A stretch of 37,773 bases of DNA from Phallusia fumigata (lineage: Eukaryota; Chordata; Ascidiacea; Phlebobranchia; Ascidiidae). A program made the translations under genes and the position numbers. Of the stretch, positions 25,023 to 36,245 are shown piece by piece (position 1 is the first letter of the stretch; each line of letters opens with the position of its first letter). The notes below the pieces were generated by a model. That model had not been told where the DNA came from, ran no database searches, and saw only the letters and a program-made list of their open reading frames with translations. Location of the stretch: the NCBI GenBank assembly GCA_008931825.1, contig QXVZ01006519.1, positions 1,424-39,196 of the forward strand, given 5' to 3'.

Positions 25023-25395
25023 TTAGTTACAAGTTTTCGGGCGTTGAAAGCGATTGTAGACAGCCTTGTTAGATGTGTTGTATAGAAGAACTGCCAACAG
25101 TTTGGGCTTGAACAAATGAGGACCGGGCACTTTAGCCTGCTGAACACTCATGTTAAATCCTTGTATTAATGACAACTTTCTGGTGCAAGCCTTTTTGACG
25201 ATGGCCTTAATTATTGTCGAAACGGTTGATGAATAAAGCATGTCGCTGTTAAGAACTATTTGGGCCAGCATATCTTTGAAAAGAGTTATGAACAGATCAT
25301 GTTGAGTGTTTTAATAGTAACATGAGTTTTACGAAAATGTCTTTGTAGTAGTTGGGTTTGTTTCACGGGAGTACAAGGAGAAAGCAAAGAGTACA
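25023..25395 (-). other. Minus-strand ORF, possible exon, interrupted in one haplotype
   Basis: The frame ends KAVYNRFQRPKTCN before TAA at 25023. In the second copy (26660-26936) it stays open for over 90 codons upstream. In the left copy one T is missing (GATCATGTTG against GATCATTGTTG near 25300), breaking it. Its Tyr-containing end resembles a cytoplasmic tail of the neighbouring family, but no matching transmembrane exon lies upstream in a suitable phase. I cannot say whether it is expressed. Confidence 0.25.
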
Positions 25396-25834
25396 ACAGA
25401 ATCTTCTCCAAATGCTACACAGGCAATTATATGCAGTAAACAAGAAAAAAATAATCTCAAAACTTTGTGGACCTATCTACATACAAAGTAGCCTCTAGTA
25501 GGCTAATACAGTCACTAAAAACTTAAGTAAATTTCCTACACTGCATTATGAGGCAACAAACACTCGTACGTATGAGTTCTATTGCTTGCCACTCGACTGG
25601 GTTCTCTAGCGTCACCTGGTGAACATGGTCTTACCACTGCACAACGTATTAACACAAGCACAAAGCTTGTAGTCGTTATTATCAATGTAGTCACGGGCAT
25701 CCTCTACCAGCATGTCCAGTTTATTTTGTTCAAATCGTCAAGTTGCAGTGGCAAACATCAAAATCAGGTTTCTTTTTTGAAGCAAATTTGTATTGCGAAA
25801 ATGACACTCGAAAATGTAGCAAGAAAAGAGTTGA

Positions 25835-26098
25835 ATGTACAAAAACAGTGTGATCAATATATTCTTGTATTGCGCATGTTTTGGAGTCACGGCAAAGTGG
25901 TTGTTGGTCTGTTATATTGATTTTATAAAACAAACTATTGGTCCTTGTATATCAAGTGTTACGGAATTGTTTCGGCAGCTTTGGGAATTTGGCCAAAATA
26001 CCTTTTCGGTTTTTAAACCCAATCAACTCCTTTTAGCTAATTCTGTCTTTTGCCATAACTGCCTCACTAATTCGGAAACGGCCCGAACCCTGCAATAA
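25835..26098 (+). other. 87-codon ORF present in both copies of the duplication
   Basis: The ORF starts MYKNSVINIFLYCACFG, signal-peptide-like in composition, and ends NSETARTLQ. The other copy (27660-27923) keeps the frame with three substitutions (C/A to C/T, T/A and F/V). In that copy a pyrimidine-rich acceptor (CTTGTTTCAG) sits 11 bases before the ATG; in this copy the acceptor lies in the missing 70 bases. No known motif. Frame conservation between alleles is weak evidence. Confidence 0.25.
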
Positions 26099-26331
26099 CG
26101 GGTCAGCACTAAAGCCAAAGAGAGACCACAAGCTGGGTTCAATAATGGTCGTCTTGTTTAAGTAAAGAAAATAAAATACATAAAAACAACTCGCACTTAG
26201 ACTCTCCACAAATCCCACCAAGAGCGAGACAAATCATACACGACACAACACGGTGTAACTCGCACGACGCCCAGAAAACACTGATTGCTTTTCTTGCAAA
26301 CACGCCTTGCGCCCCTGATCAGGTGAATTAA

Positions 26332-26397
26332 CCAATCACGAAACGACACCAACACGGCACATCCGGAAACGAGGCGTGAACTATCGTTAATATAAAA
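26332..26397 (+). promoter_or_regulatory. Promoter-like cluster: CCAAT, ETS-like and TATA motifs
   Basis: CCAAT (26332-26336), an ETS-type ATCCGGAAAC (26361-26370) and TATAAAA (26391-26397) are arranged as in a plus-strand RNA polymerase II core promoter. The same block in the other copy (28157-28222) keeps CCAAT and TATA, but the middle site reads ATCCGAAAAC. No plus-strand gene is visible downstream, so it may belong to a transposon LTR or be chance. Confidence 0.3.
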
Positions 26398-28436
26398 CCG
26401 GCAACAGGGGAGGCAAAAATATAAACATAGGAAAAGCATCCAAAAAAAACAAGTGACAAAACATAAAAACAATTAAGTGAAAAGGTTAGAAATCAACAAT
26501 ACGAACAAAACTATAACTAATTAATGCAGGTTTATAGTTCAGGTAATCTACGTAGGGTTACCTTTAAAGTTACATACAATAAACAACATAAAATTACAAC
26601 AACATAAACGTTTTAAAAGGGGTTTAAAGTCACTAAATCGGTCGGTTTTATCCGATGTNCCTGCTGAACACTCATGTTAAATCCTTGTATTAATGACAAC
26701 TTTCTGGTGCAAGCCTTATTGACGATGGCCTTAATTATTGTCGAAACGGTTGATGAATAAAGCATGTCGCTGTTAAGAACTATTTGGGTCAGCATATCTT
26801 TGAAAAGAGTTATGAACAGATCATTGTTGAGTGTTTTAATAGTAACATGAGTTTTACGAAAATGGCTTTGTAGTAGTTGGGTTTGTTTCACGGGAGTACA
26901 AGGAGAATGCAAAGAGTACAACGGAATCTTCTCCAAATGCTACACAGACAATCATATGCAGTAACCAAGAAAAAAATAATCTCAAAACTTTGTACACCTT
27001 AGCCTCTAGTAGGCTAATACAGTAACTAAAAACTTAAGTAAATTTCCTACACTGCATTATGAGGCAACAAACACTCCAAGCGTGCGTATGAGTTCTATTG
27101 CTTAATTGCCACTCGACTGGGTTCTCTAGCGTCACCTGGCGAACATGGTCTTACCACTGCACAACGTATTAACACAAGCACAAAGCTTGTAGTCGTTATT
27201 ATCAATGTAGTCACGGGCATCCTCTACCGGCATGTCCAGTTTATTTTGTTCAAATCGTCAAGTTGCAGTGGCAAACATCAAAATGAGGTTCTTTTTTTGG
27301 AGCAAATTTGTATTGCGTATAAAATATAAGCAGTTGACAGAAAAGCCACGTTTTTACACAGAATCTCAATTCCCAAACGTAACATGAGTGATACGATCGC
27401 AGCACAACAAGGCCAAATAAATACTCATTTTTATGTTCTTTTCCAAAACAAATGAACGAGAAATTTCGCAGGCATTTTCTATTTGTGCCGCAATGTTGTA
27501 TCCTGTAAGTCAACTGACTACGTTAGTGCAGGCGAAAACAAAAATTAAATAAATACGATACACTCGAAAATGTAGCAAGAAAGAGTTGAATCAGACCACA
27601 GGGTCGCAACTCCGATCGTGACTTAGATTGCATTCTCCACTTGTTTCAGGGAAACAACAATGTACAAAAACAGTGTGATCAATATATTCTTGTATTGCAC
27701 ATGTTTTGGAGTCGCGGCAAAGTGGTTGTTGGTCTGTTATATTGATTTTATAAAACAAACTATTGGTCCTTGTATATCAAGTGTTACGGAATTGTTTCGG
27801 CAGCTTTGGGAATTTGGCCAAAATACCTTTTCGGTTGTTAAACCCAATCAACTCCTTTTAGCTAATTCTGTCTTTTGCCATAACTGCCTCACTAATTCGG
27901 AAACGGCCCGAACCCTGCAATAACGGGTCAGCACTAAAGCCAAAGAGAGACCACAAGCTGGGTTCAATAATGGTCGTCTTGTTTAAGTAAAAAAAATAAA
28001 ATACATAAAAACAACTCGCACTTAGACTCTCCACAAATCCCACCAAGAGCGAGACAAATCATACACGACACAACACGGTGTAACTCGCACGACGCCCAGA
28101 AAACACTGATTGCTTTTCTTGCAAACACGCCTTGCGCCCCTGATCAGGTGAATTAACCAATCACGAAACGACACAAACACGGCACATCCGAAAACGAGGC
28201 GTGAACTATCGTTAATATAAAACCGGCAACAGGGGAGGCAAAAATATAAACATAGGAAAAGCATCCAAAAAAACAAGTGACAAAACATAAAAACAATTAA
28301 GTGAAAAGGTTAGAAATCAACAACACGAACAAAACTATAACTAATTAATGCAGGTTTATAGTTCAGGTAATCTACGTAGGGTTACCTTTAAAGTTACATA
28401 CAATAAACAACATAAAATTACAACAACATAAACGTT

Positions 28437-31400
28437 TTAAAAGGGGTTTAAAGTCACTAAATCGGTCGGTTTTATCCGATGTTCAGTGGATGTATTAATT
28501 CCATTATAATAATAAACATGTTTGTAGTATTCGGTTCTCAAAGTATGCGTTGCGATGCCATGATGCGTCGTTTTATATTTAAAGACATTCCATGATTTAA
28601 GGTGTTGGCAGTATACATCTTCATTAGTTAATACAGCTAGTGCATTCGGTGCGTTTTCCAAATGCGTTGCAACAAAAACAATTCTAAAAACTATACTGTG
28701 TAATGGTCTATTGTCCTCGCTTGTGCTTGTGCAATATGCAAATACCACAGGATATCTTTAAAAAACTGAAAGTTTGCCCTTCATTAGCATAGCTATTCAC
28801 GGAAGACTAAACTTAGCAATCAAGGTCAAACGTCTATAGTATAAAGAAAATCAGGAAGGACATGATGTTGCGACCCGAGCCATGCAAAGCGTTATTTCAT
28901 TGAAGTATGCTCAATCGGTTCAACTTTCTATGGATTATGTGGGCTTACTTGAAATTTTATCATTTATACGTTCAGTATTCGGATTCGTGATAATACATCC
29001 ACGTAAAAAGTTTAAACAAGGAAATCTTTGTCAGAAGTTTGTTTGGTGTTTTTTCAAACAACGGATCGACATTTTAAAAACCAAAAAGTCTACCGCGTAT
29101 AATTTTAAGCCATAAACACCCAAACTTGTAAAAAAAATTTGCTCACCAAAATACATCAAATAACTTTCTAAACGAAATTAGTTTAGTTACTTGTCTAGAA
29201 TCGTTACATTACCATATTTTTCCAGTACAAGGTCAAATGTTTTGGATTTGTCAAGCAATATTTGTTTCTATTTTACAAATATTCTTGTTCTAATCCTGCT
29301 AACGAATAGACTGGTTCAATCGTCTGAATTCCATAAATTGGGGAAGACCGCAGTGTTTTTTGTCTTAGAGCTCTTCAATACAAAACGAAATAGGTATTGA
29401 ATCAGTATTTTCTGTGTATGAAAGGTATAACTTTTAGGATGAAACAAAATTAAAGCTTAAATTTACCTAAGTTCACAAAATATTACTGTTAACTCAAAAC
29501 CTGGGACTTTACAATTTTGTAAATATTAGGGTCAACATATGCACGTTTGGTTTATTTACCTTATTTTTGTGATTAACAAGAAAATCACAATTAGAGAAGC
29601 CAGAAGCAACACTCCAAGAGATATTGCTGCAATTGTAGATGCCACAAGTTGCCCGGCTTCAAATGTGTTGGAAGTATTTGCTCCTGTAAGTGGTTTAAAA
29701 CCACAAATATGTCCTTGTCGTTAAACAGTTTGTTACACAAAAGTTTTTTTACAGAAATCTTGATCATAATATAAAGCTTTCATAAAAACAGAGGTCCGCA
29801 AACACGTTTTGGCCACTTTAATTATTCCCAAATCTAGCGACCCTTAACTTTCGGGTGCATAATAATTTTACTTAAACAGCAATACTTAAGATACTACAAC
29901 ATTTTGCAACTGTAAAATCTCGCGACCCAAGTTTGTGCCGCGCTCCAATATTTGCAGACCCCTGTATTTTATTTTTTGCACGGCGGCAAGGACTTTCACT
30001 GTCATATAGACAAATTATATGTTGTTAAACAGAGTAGTTGATATCTATCAGAAGAATAAAAAATATTTTATAATAGAGCAAGTTTTGTAAAGCATCTGAT
30101 TGTTTCATTCAACGTTAGAAGGTAGCGACTGCTTATGTATGGATTTTTTTACAAAATCAGAAACTAAAAGAGAATAATGGTTATCATTTTGCTTGTACTT
30201 AACACAACAATACCTTCATCTGGTGGTTTGTGGTCCGGACAATCTAGGAAAGCATAACTTATCAGCATCGTGGTGCTCTGTGAACTAGTGTTCATTCGTG
30301 GGGGCCAATCGAGACTTTCAAATATTTCAGGATGATTTTGACAATTCGTGTTAGTAATCTGCATCCCTGGCTGACACGTTTTCTTGCTTCGCTGATTTTT
30401 TTTGACATAAAAACCACACCAAGGGAGTTGGTTCAGTTTTGTGACATTTAGGTATCCTCCTTAGAAAAAATCAATACGTTACGTGAATCAAAACGAGATT
30501 TTACTACGTGGAGGGTAATAAAGTTAAACAAGTGTGATTTAACTACCATGCCTCTACAGACTAACATGAAATAAACAAAAGAGATGGAAGATGTAGTTTG
30601 TGTTATTTCTTGCTTCGAATGTTTTAAGGTATAGCCTGTGAAAATTGGCCTGCAGATCCCTCAACGCTCGCTGTAAGTAGCACCAGCACGATGTTGCCCG
30701 TATTGACGGCATAGCATGGCCCGCGACGCAACGTCTGCGGCATCGGAGGAAATTTTGTTGAGGCAAGGTGTTAAAAAGGAAGGAGAACTGGCCGGCTTAT
30801 TGTAAGCATAATCTGGGTAGACATTCTTTAGCCCAATAAAAGAAAACAAAAAAACAAAAACAAATATTAGCTACCTATACTACCATGCGTCCAACAAATA
30901 TAATTTTTACCGTCAGGCAAAGTTCCCTTAAGATTCCAGGGTTTGACATCAACCATTAGAAAATGAATAGAAAAAATAGCATTGCTGTTTATGTGTTTAG
31001 ATCCAAACGTCCAATCGCAATGTTCGATCTCATCGTTTGGTTTTTCGTCCACGTAATAGTAGAATGACCCATATTTTGCATTTAAAGGCCCGGGACATCT
31101 AGTATCTGTCTTGTTTCCAGTACCCAATCCAATAACTGAATATGACAACGTTTGATTACCCAATCAGAAATTATCTACCACCTATGCCCGACCGTTTGTC
31201 TTTCACCCGCGATAATCTCTGGTGTATGTACCAACGGGCCGATGGTGGGCGCCCCCATAGTACTCCCTTGCATGTAAGTTAGGTTTGCCGATGGTATTTC
31301 CGAGCCTGGCCCTTACTCGAAAAAACCATACACCGCGTTTGTCCGAAGATCAATGGCGGTCTGGTGCAAATGTTTATGATAGGAAATACCAAGATACCAA

Positions 31401-31472
31401 GAGAAAGCATTTGCAAAACCCCCTTTTTAAAATGCACTTACCTATAACAAACACTATTGCCAATTTGAACAT
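28437..31472 (-). CDS. Cluster gene B: complete CUB-like single-pass membrane protein
   Basis: Five exons: 31472-31442, 31135-30884, 30459-30214, 29683-29560 and 28683-28437. They total 900 bases (299 residues), with splice phases 1, 1, 1 and 2. Exon 1 starts the signal peptide (MFKLAIVFVIVIGLGTG). Exon 2 is the first half of a CUB-like domain: RCPGPLNAKYGSFYYY, then EHCDWTFGS and GTLPDG. Exon 3 is the second half: PWCGFYVKKN, KTCQPG, TNCQNHPE, LDWPPR and FLDCP. Potential N-glycosylation sites include NKT, NVT and NTS. Exon 4 encodes the membrane helix (LVASTIAAISLGVLLLASL continuing into LITKI). Exon 5 is an 82-residue tail, with tyrosines at DVYCQHL and EYYKHVYYYNGI and an end at VTLNPF. 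The last exon overlaps one end of the assembly duplication. The two-exon ectodomain is shared with genes A, C and D; the tail is unlike theirs. Probably a cell-surface receptor, function unknown. Confidence 0.8.
29789..29964. mobile_element. Old hAT-like MITE in gene B, intron between ectodomain and transmembrane exons
   Basis: It begins CAGAGGTCCGCAAACAC and ends with the reverse complement of CAGGGGTCTGCAAATAT, an imperfect terminal inverted repeat of the hAT type (CAGGGGT-GCAAA). It is 176 bp and has no coding capacity. I see no clear 8-bp target duplication, as expected for an old copy. The same element sits in the same intron of gene C, so it predates the B/C duplication. Confidence 0.6.
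31177..31436. other. Gene B intron 1: unclassified, repeat-like patch
   Basis: This intron has higher GC than its surroundings, with phrases such as CCCGACCGTTTGTC and CCAACGGGCCGATGG that look like an interspersed repeat. No terminal repeats, poly-A tail or target duplication was found. The plus-strand ORF at 31285-31509 crosses the gene B signal-peptide exon and the MITE and is judged a shadow. Confidence 0.25.
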
Positions 31473-31483
31473 CTTGTTGTCAT

Positions 31484-31876
31484 CAGAGTTGAATCAATTA
31501 CATGATTAGTTTAAATTACAATTATTCTGTCACATTTTTCAATTACATTACAATTACAATTAGTATGTCCTTAAAAACATGAATTACAAATACAATTATT
31601 AGAGTAATAATTAGCCTATAAATTACAATTACGTGTCACAAATTTTTTTCCATTTCAACACACTTTTTTCTACACAACAGTACAACAATCAAGTCGATAT
31701 TTCCAAAATGTAAAGCCATGCTTCCAAAATGACGCATAAAATTTGTAGCAAACGTATCTTGCAAAAAAGTACTTTAAGAAGTAATTGTAAAAAAGTTTAA
31801 TTACAATTACAATTACACCAAAAATAGTAATTAAATACATTCAGCTCAATTACTAATTGTAATTGATCCAACTCTG
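31484..31876. mobile_element. 393-bp hAT-type MITE with perfect 8-bp target site duplication
   Basis: Terminal inverted repeats are CAGAGTTGAATCAATTAC (left) and GTAATTGATCCAACTCTG (right), which pair over 18 bases with one mismatch. GTTGTCAT flanks the element on both sides (31476-31483 and 31877-31884), the 8-bp target duplication of hAT transposons. The interior is built from repeats of AATTACAATT and its complement and has no ORF. The near-perfect ends suggest a recent insertion. It lies four bases upstream of the gene B start codon. Confidence 0.88.
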
Positions 31877-32416
31877 GTTGTCATAAGCATAATCAGCACA
31901 AATCATTTAAATGCAACTGCACAGAAATAATTAAGCACTGCAATGAAGTCTGACTCTTAGTCTGTTGAATTATTATAGCATGAAAACGTTAATAAAACCT
32001 AATTAGCATATGATAAAAAAGGACGTTTTAAACTTTTTTCCAATTGTGTTCTATGTGCATGCCTAAGTAGTTTGACACGTAGGATCCATGGGCCTGTACC
32101 AAAAGTCCAAGATGGCATTTGACTTAAAAGCCTTTTCATACTAAGTGTAGAATTCAAACCCTTTCTGCCAATTCTACCTTTCAGTTTTCAACTGGTAGAA
32201 TGAGTAGCCTACGGTCAGAAGTTATTTAAACAAACAAACGACAATATTAAAACAATATTTTCTGTGTATAAAAGGTAACTTATAACTTTTAGGATGAAAC
32301 AAAATTAAAGCTTAAATTTACCTAAGTTCACAAAATATTACTGTTAACTCAAAACCTATGGGACTTTACAATTTTGTAAATATTAGGGTCAACATATGCA
32401 CGTTTGGTTTATTTAC

Positions 32417-34074
32417 CTTATTTTTGTGATTAACAAGAAATACACAATTAGAGAAGCCAGAAGCAACACTCCAAGAGATATTGCTGCAATTGTAGATGCC
32501 ACAAGTTGCCCGGCTTCAAATGTGTTGGAAGTATTTGCTCCTGTAAGTGGTTTGAAACCACAATTATGTCCTTGTCATTAAACAGTTTGTTACACAAAAG
32601 CTTTTTTACAGAAATCTTGATCATATTAAAACAGAGGTCCGTAAATACATTTTGGCCACTTTAATTATTCCCAAAGTCTAGCGACCCTACACTTTCGGCA
32701 TAATAATTTTACTTAAAAAGCAATACTTAATATACTACAACGATTGTGTCATTTTGCAGCTAAACTTTAACGCAACCAAATATGTAAAATCTCGCGACCC
32801 AAGTTTATGTCGTGCTCCAATATTTGCAGACTCCTGTATTTTACTTCTTGCATGGCGGCAAGGATTATCACTATATACTGACATTTATAACTTATATGTT
32901 GTAGTTGATATTTTATAATAGCGCAAGTTTTGTTTGTAAAGCATCTGATTGTTTCATTCAACGTTAGGAAGATGATTATGTATGTTTTTTTACAAAATCA
33001 GAAACTAAAAGAGAATAATGGTTATCATTTTGCTTGTACTCAACACAACAATACCTTCATCTGGTGGTTTGTGGTCCGGACAATCTAGGAAAGCATAACC
33101 TATCAGCATGGTGGTGCGCCGTGAACTAGTGTTCATTCGTGGGGGCCAATCGAGACTTTCCGATATTTCAGGATGATTTTTACATCTCGTGTTATTAACC
33201 TGCAACCCTGGCTGACACGTTTCCTTGGTTGTCTGATTTTTTTGACATAAAAACCACACCAAGGGGGTTTGGTCTCTTTCGTTCCTTTTGTTCTGTTGAT
33301 GTCCGCTCCTTAGATCAAAACAAAATATTTCGTGGTGTTTTTAAACAGTCATTAAAGTTAACCATGTACCGACCGTTACGGTGTACAAACAAAAACACTC
33401 CGATCTAGACTCTTTAGAACCGGGTCAAATAAAATACAAAACTACTAAACACAATTAAAATATTTGAATTCATCAGAATCCAAGTCCGATACACCCACAT
33501 AAAATGCAATTACCACACTACCATGCCAACAGACTAACATAAAATAAACAAAAGCTATGCAGAGTGTACAATAGCATATGAAAACAGGTCATCAGATCCC
33601 TCAACACCCGTAAGTGCCACCTTTTCATTAAGCCAATTAGTACGGCGGGAAAACTGTTTGTTGCAAGTATAATCTGCGCAAACGATTATTTGCCAAACGA
33701 GAAAAAAACAACACTGTATTAGTTACCATGCTTCGAATAATAAAACTTTTACCGTCCGGCAAAGTGCCTTTGAAGTTGTATGAATCAGATTCCACTTTTA
33801 GAAACTGAATATAAAACAGCGCTTTGCTTTTCAGGTATTTAGATCCAAACGTCCAATTGCGATGTTGGCCTTCGTTATTTTCTCTTCCCTTTACACGATA
33901 GTAAAATGATCCGTACGTTGCATTTAAAAGCCCTGGACATCCACTAATTTCCTCCTCGGTTCCAGTACCAATTCCTACAACTGAATTGCGAAAAACGTTT
34001 AATCAGCGGAAAAGGTTTGAAAAACATTTAAAAACGATCTCATCTAGAACAAAAAAGCTGACCAATTTCAACAT
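32417..34074 (-). pseudogene. Cluster gene C: decayed copy of gene B
   Basis: Exons homologous to gene B are 34074-34044, 33980-33727, 33308-33055 and 32540-32417. Several lesions are visible. The exon 1 donor GTAAGT of gene B is replaced by ATGAGA. Exon 2 is one base short after GGT near its end, so it leaves in phase 0 instead of 1. Exon 3 has seven A's where gene B has eight (33235-33243 region, in GTC-A-run-TCAG), shifting the frame across the WPPR half-domain. The exon 2 Cys of EHCDW is Arg (QHRNW). No tail exon follows the transmembrane exon, because the duplication ended before it. The transmembrane exon itself is intact, with ATT changed to TAT in the helix. The two single-base lesions could in principle be sequencing errors; the donor loss and missing tail could not. 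Confidence 0.72.
32632..32836. mobile_element. hAT-like MITE in gene C, orthologous to the one in gene B
   Basis: Starts CAGAGGTCCGTAAATAC and ends GCAGACTCCTG, with interior and flanks matching 29789-29964. It is about 29 bases longer through internal indels. Its shared position shows it was inherited through the tandem duplication. Confidence 0.55.
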
Positions 34075-34281
34075 CTTACCGCCATGAGTTTATTTGGCGC
34101 AAATTTGCAGCTGTACAGAAGCAGAACGCTTTAAAAAGATTAAGCCGGAAGCGTTTGTCAATCACAAAAAATAGATTGCGTTCAAAAGTGCACGATAACT
34201 TTTTGACCTGACGCAATCATTGAGTTTGTTAACACTCTTTATTATTTATCAAATTATGAGGAAAACAAAAAATAAAAATTC

Positions 34282-34530
34282 GTGACTGAAAAAAGGCAGT
34301 ATGCAATTACAATGTCGGAAACTCACATTAAACTAGTGTGGTGTTCTGCAACAGAAAATCGGTTCGCTAAAAGGTTACCTCGTGGTATCGAGACTGTAAA
34401 ACGTCCGCTGGGTCAAATGATATATGGGTCGCAGTCAGCAAAAATGAAACTGATGGATTATCTTACCGACTCTCAGCACCATAGAATGGATTTGAATACG
34501 AAGAGAAGGAAAAGATCATGTTGCATATAA
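34282..34530 (+). other. 82-codon plus-strand ORF with a basic Cys-Cys end, unassigned
   Basis: The frame opens MTEKRQYAIT and ends in a basic stretch RRKRSCCI. A basic region followed by CCX is the form of some prenylated small-GTPase tails, but no GTPase motif (GxxxxGK, NKxD) is present nearby and no acceptor is convincing. It is the best plus-strand ORF in the cluster region. Function not claimed. Confidence 0.2.
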
Positions 34531-36245
34531 CAGTCTACAATATTTTTGTGTAAAGCAATGCTAAACTTTGCAAATCTTGCTGCAATGCAATTTGACTCAA
34601 GTTGGGCATTTAGAGTTGTACTTAACCACGTAGGAAGTTAACGTTAATTTGACATATGACCCCCATACTGATATGATGTACACGAGTCCTGTAACTAAAA
34701 TGATGTAAAACATATAGTTTGAAAAAAAATATAAAATCGAAAAATCATACCTTACCGAAAACGAACAACGCTATCCGGTTTCACATCGCCTTGACACAAC
34801 AGTGCCAAACAAACCGAGAAAGAAAGGCTACTCTGAGCGTACTAAGGTCACAGCGTCAATTGGTTAGAGGCAATACACAAATTCCTTGTCTGTTGTGACG
34901 GCATTCTTTTAGTTTTTAATTTGGTGTTCAGGTCAAACATTTTGTTCTGCAGTTTGCTTTACTTATAAGTATAATTTTAACATTATTATTCAGCATTACA
35001 CAGATTATCTGATGAGTTTATGCGATTCCATTTACCAAGCCAAAAAATACCCTTGTTTAGAATAAAAGTAGCCTACAAATTTTTACCTCAACACAACGCG
35101 ATTTTCTTTCGACAAGTTCGCATATCGTGGCTCAACATTTCTTACCGCCAACATAAATGATGTTCTGCATTTACGTCTGGGCATGTTTTTCGCCTGTACT
35201 AAGCTTGCTGTCGCTAAGGTAAAAAATACCATTTCCAAAATACTGTTAATTAACAGGTGTATTTAGAATATGCTATTTGTTTATTAACGATTCTGCAAAA
35301 AAGTGCAATAACCCGCAGATTTATTTACAAGTTAAGCACACAAGGGCGCGTGGTGTGTGTTTATTTGTTGTTTTGTCAGACCATAAACCAAGAGCAATTC
35401 TANTATATAGACACGACTATATTTTACAACAAGGAAGCGCCGCCTTTCTGATTTTTTACTGTTTATTAGGATCAGAGTGATAAATCGACTGTTTTCAAAT
35501 TGATAAATTCGAGTGCGGAATTAGGAAGATCGCACAGAGTCATCAATTCTTGTGTAAATTCGGCGCTCGGGTTAACACAATTTTGGAATTGAACACAGCA
35601 ATGTTTAAACAAATAAACTTTATGTTAAAAACGATTTTTTTGTTGCACAAAAAATGCTACATTACAAATTGAATACATTTTGATTTTCACAGGTCAAGAA
35701 ACATTACGTTTTTGTGCTTTTTGAAACAACAATGAAAAATGATCAATATTTGTACATTCATGTGAGTTATCAGCAATACACACACGACAAAAATGCAACA
35801 CACAAACCGCTGTTTGCATTAGCCGCGGTAACCGAAACGTTTGTTAATTAACTATTTGCAATTCACGTCTAATTAATAACGTTTGTCAACTTCCTTGTTG
35901 TTACCAACTAGACACAGCACACTGGCAAATGTTACTTACCACGGATGTGTTCAATATCGCAAATCGTCAACACATGGTTATCAGCTTAAATGTGCAAGTC
36001 CTCGCTTTATATTTACATAGTTGAAGTTGCAATCATTACCAGATAAAGAGCATAATTGGTATGTTGTTTTCCACTGTTTAAAATAATTCCAATTTCCGGG
36101 TAAAAAAGAACAATTGCATCAGTTAGTGTAAATTTAAAGAAACACGTTTTGTTTTGTTTATGTTGCTCCAGCGGAAACATAAATCGCATTGTTAACCATT
36201 TCCCGTTTGGTTTCGTTTACTCGGTTTTGTGCATGTAGTTGTTCA
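34531..36245. other. Non-coding stretch between cluster genes C and D
   Basis: AT-rich sequence with only short ORFs of no recognisable content. It contains one isolated N at 35403 that, unlike the other five, is not flanked by a visible repeat. Any gene C tail would be expected at lower coordinates, not here. Confidence 0.5.

Larger units (their letters stand above)
25136..28482. repeat. Large direct duplication (about 1.5 and 1.8 kb) joined by a single N
   Basis: Bases 25136-26658 and 26660-28482 align end to end around the N at 26659. Both copies begin at CCTGCTGAACACTC and end at TTTTATCCGATGT. They differ by scattered substitutions, small indels, and two larger gaps where the second copy has about 242 bases (27318-27559, against 6 in the first) and 70 bases (27592-27661) of extra sequence. 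The left copy stops inside the tail exon of cluster gene B, as expected for two haplotypes joined end to end. Confidence 0.82.
29404..33985 (-). repeat. Tandem duplication that gave cluster genes B and C
   Basis: About 1.7 kb from 29404 to 31140 (transmembrane exon, both ectodomain exons and introns of gene B) is repeated at 32257-33985 (gene C). Homology extends to the signal-peptide exons (31472 and 34074). Unlike the N-joined repeats, the copies are well diverged, have many indels, and are separated by unique DNA, so this is a real duplication. It ends before the gene B tail exon, which has no counterpart next to gene C. Confidence 0.82.

Noticed and set aside
26197-26472. Minus-strand ORF of 91 codons seen in both N-joined copies
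   Set aside because: Presence in both copies only reflects the assembly duplication. It runs antisense to the CCAAT/TATA block and has no motif or splice context.
29539-29724. Plus-strand ORFs repeated at 29539 and 32396
   Set aside because: They are antisense shadows of the transmembrane exons of genes B and C; similarity comes from the tandem duplication.
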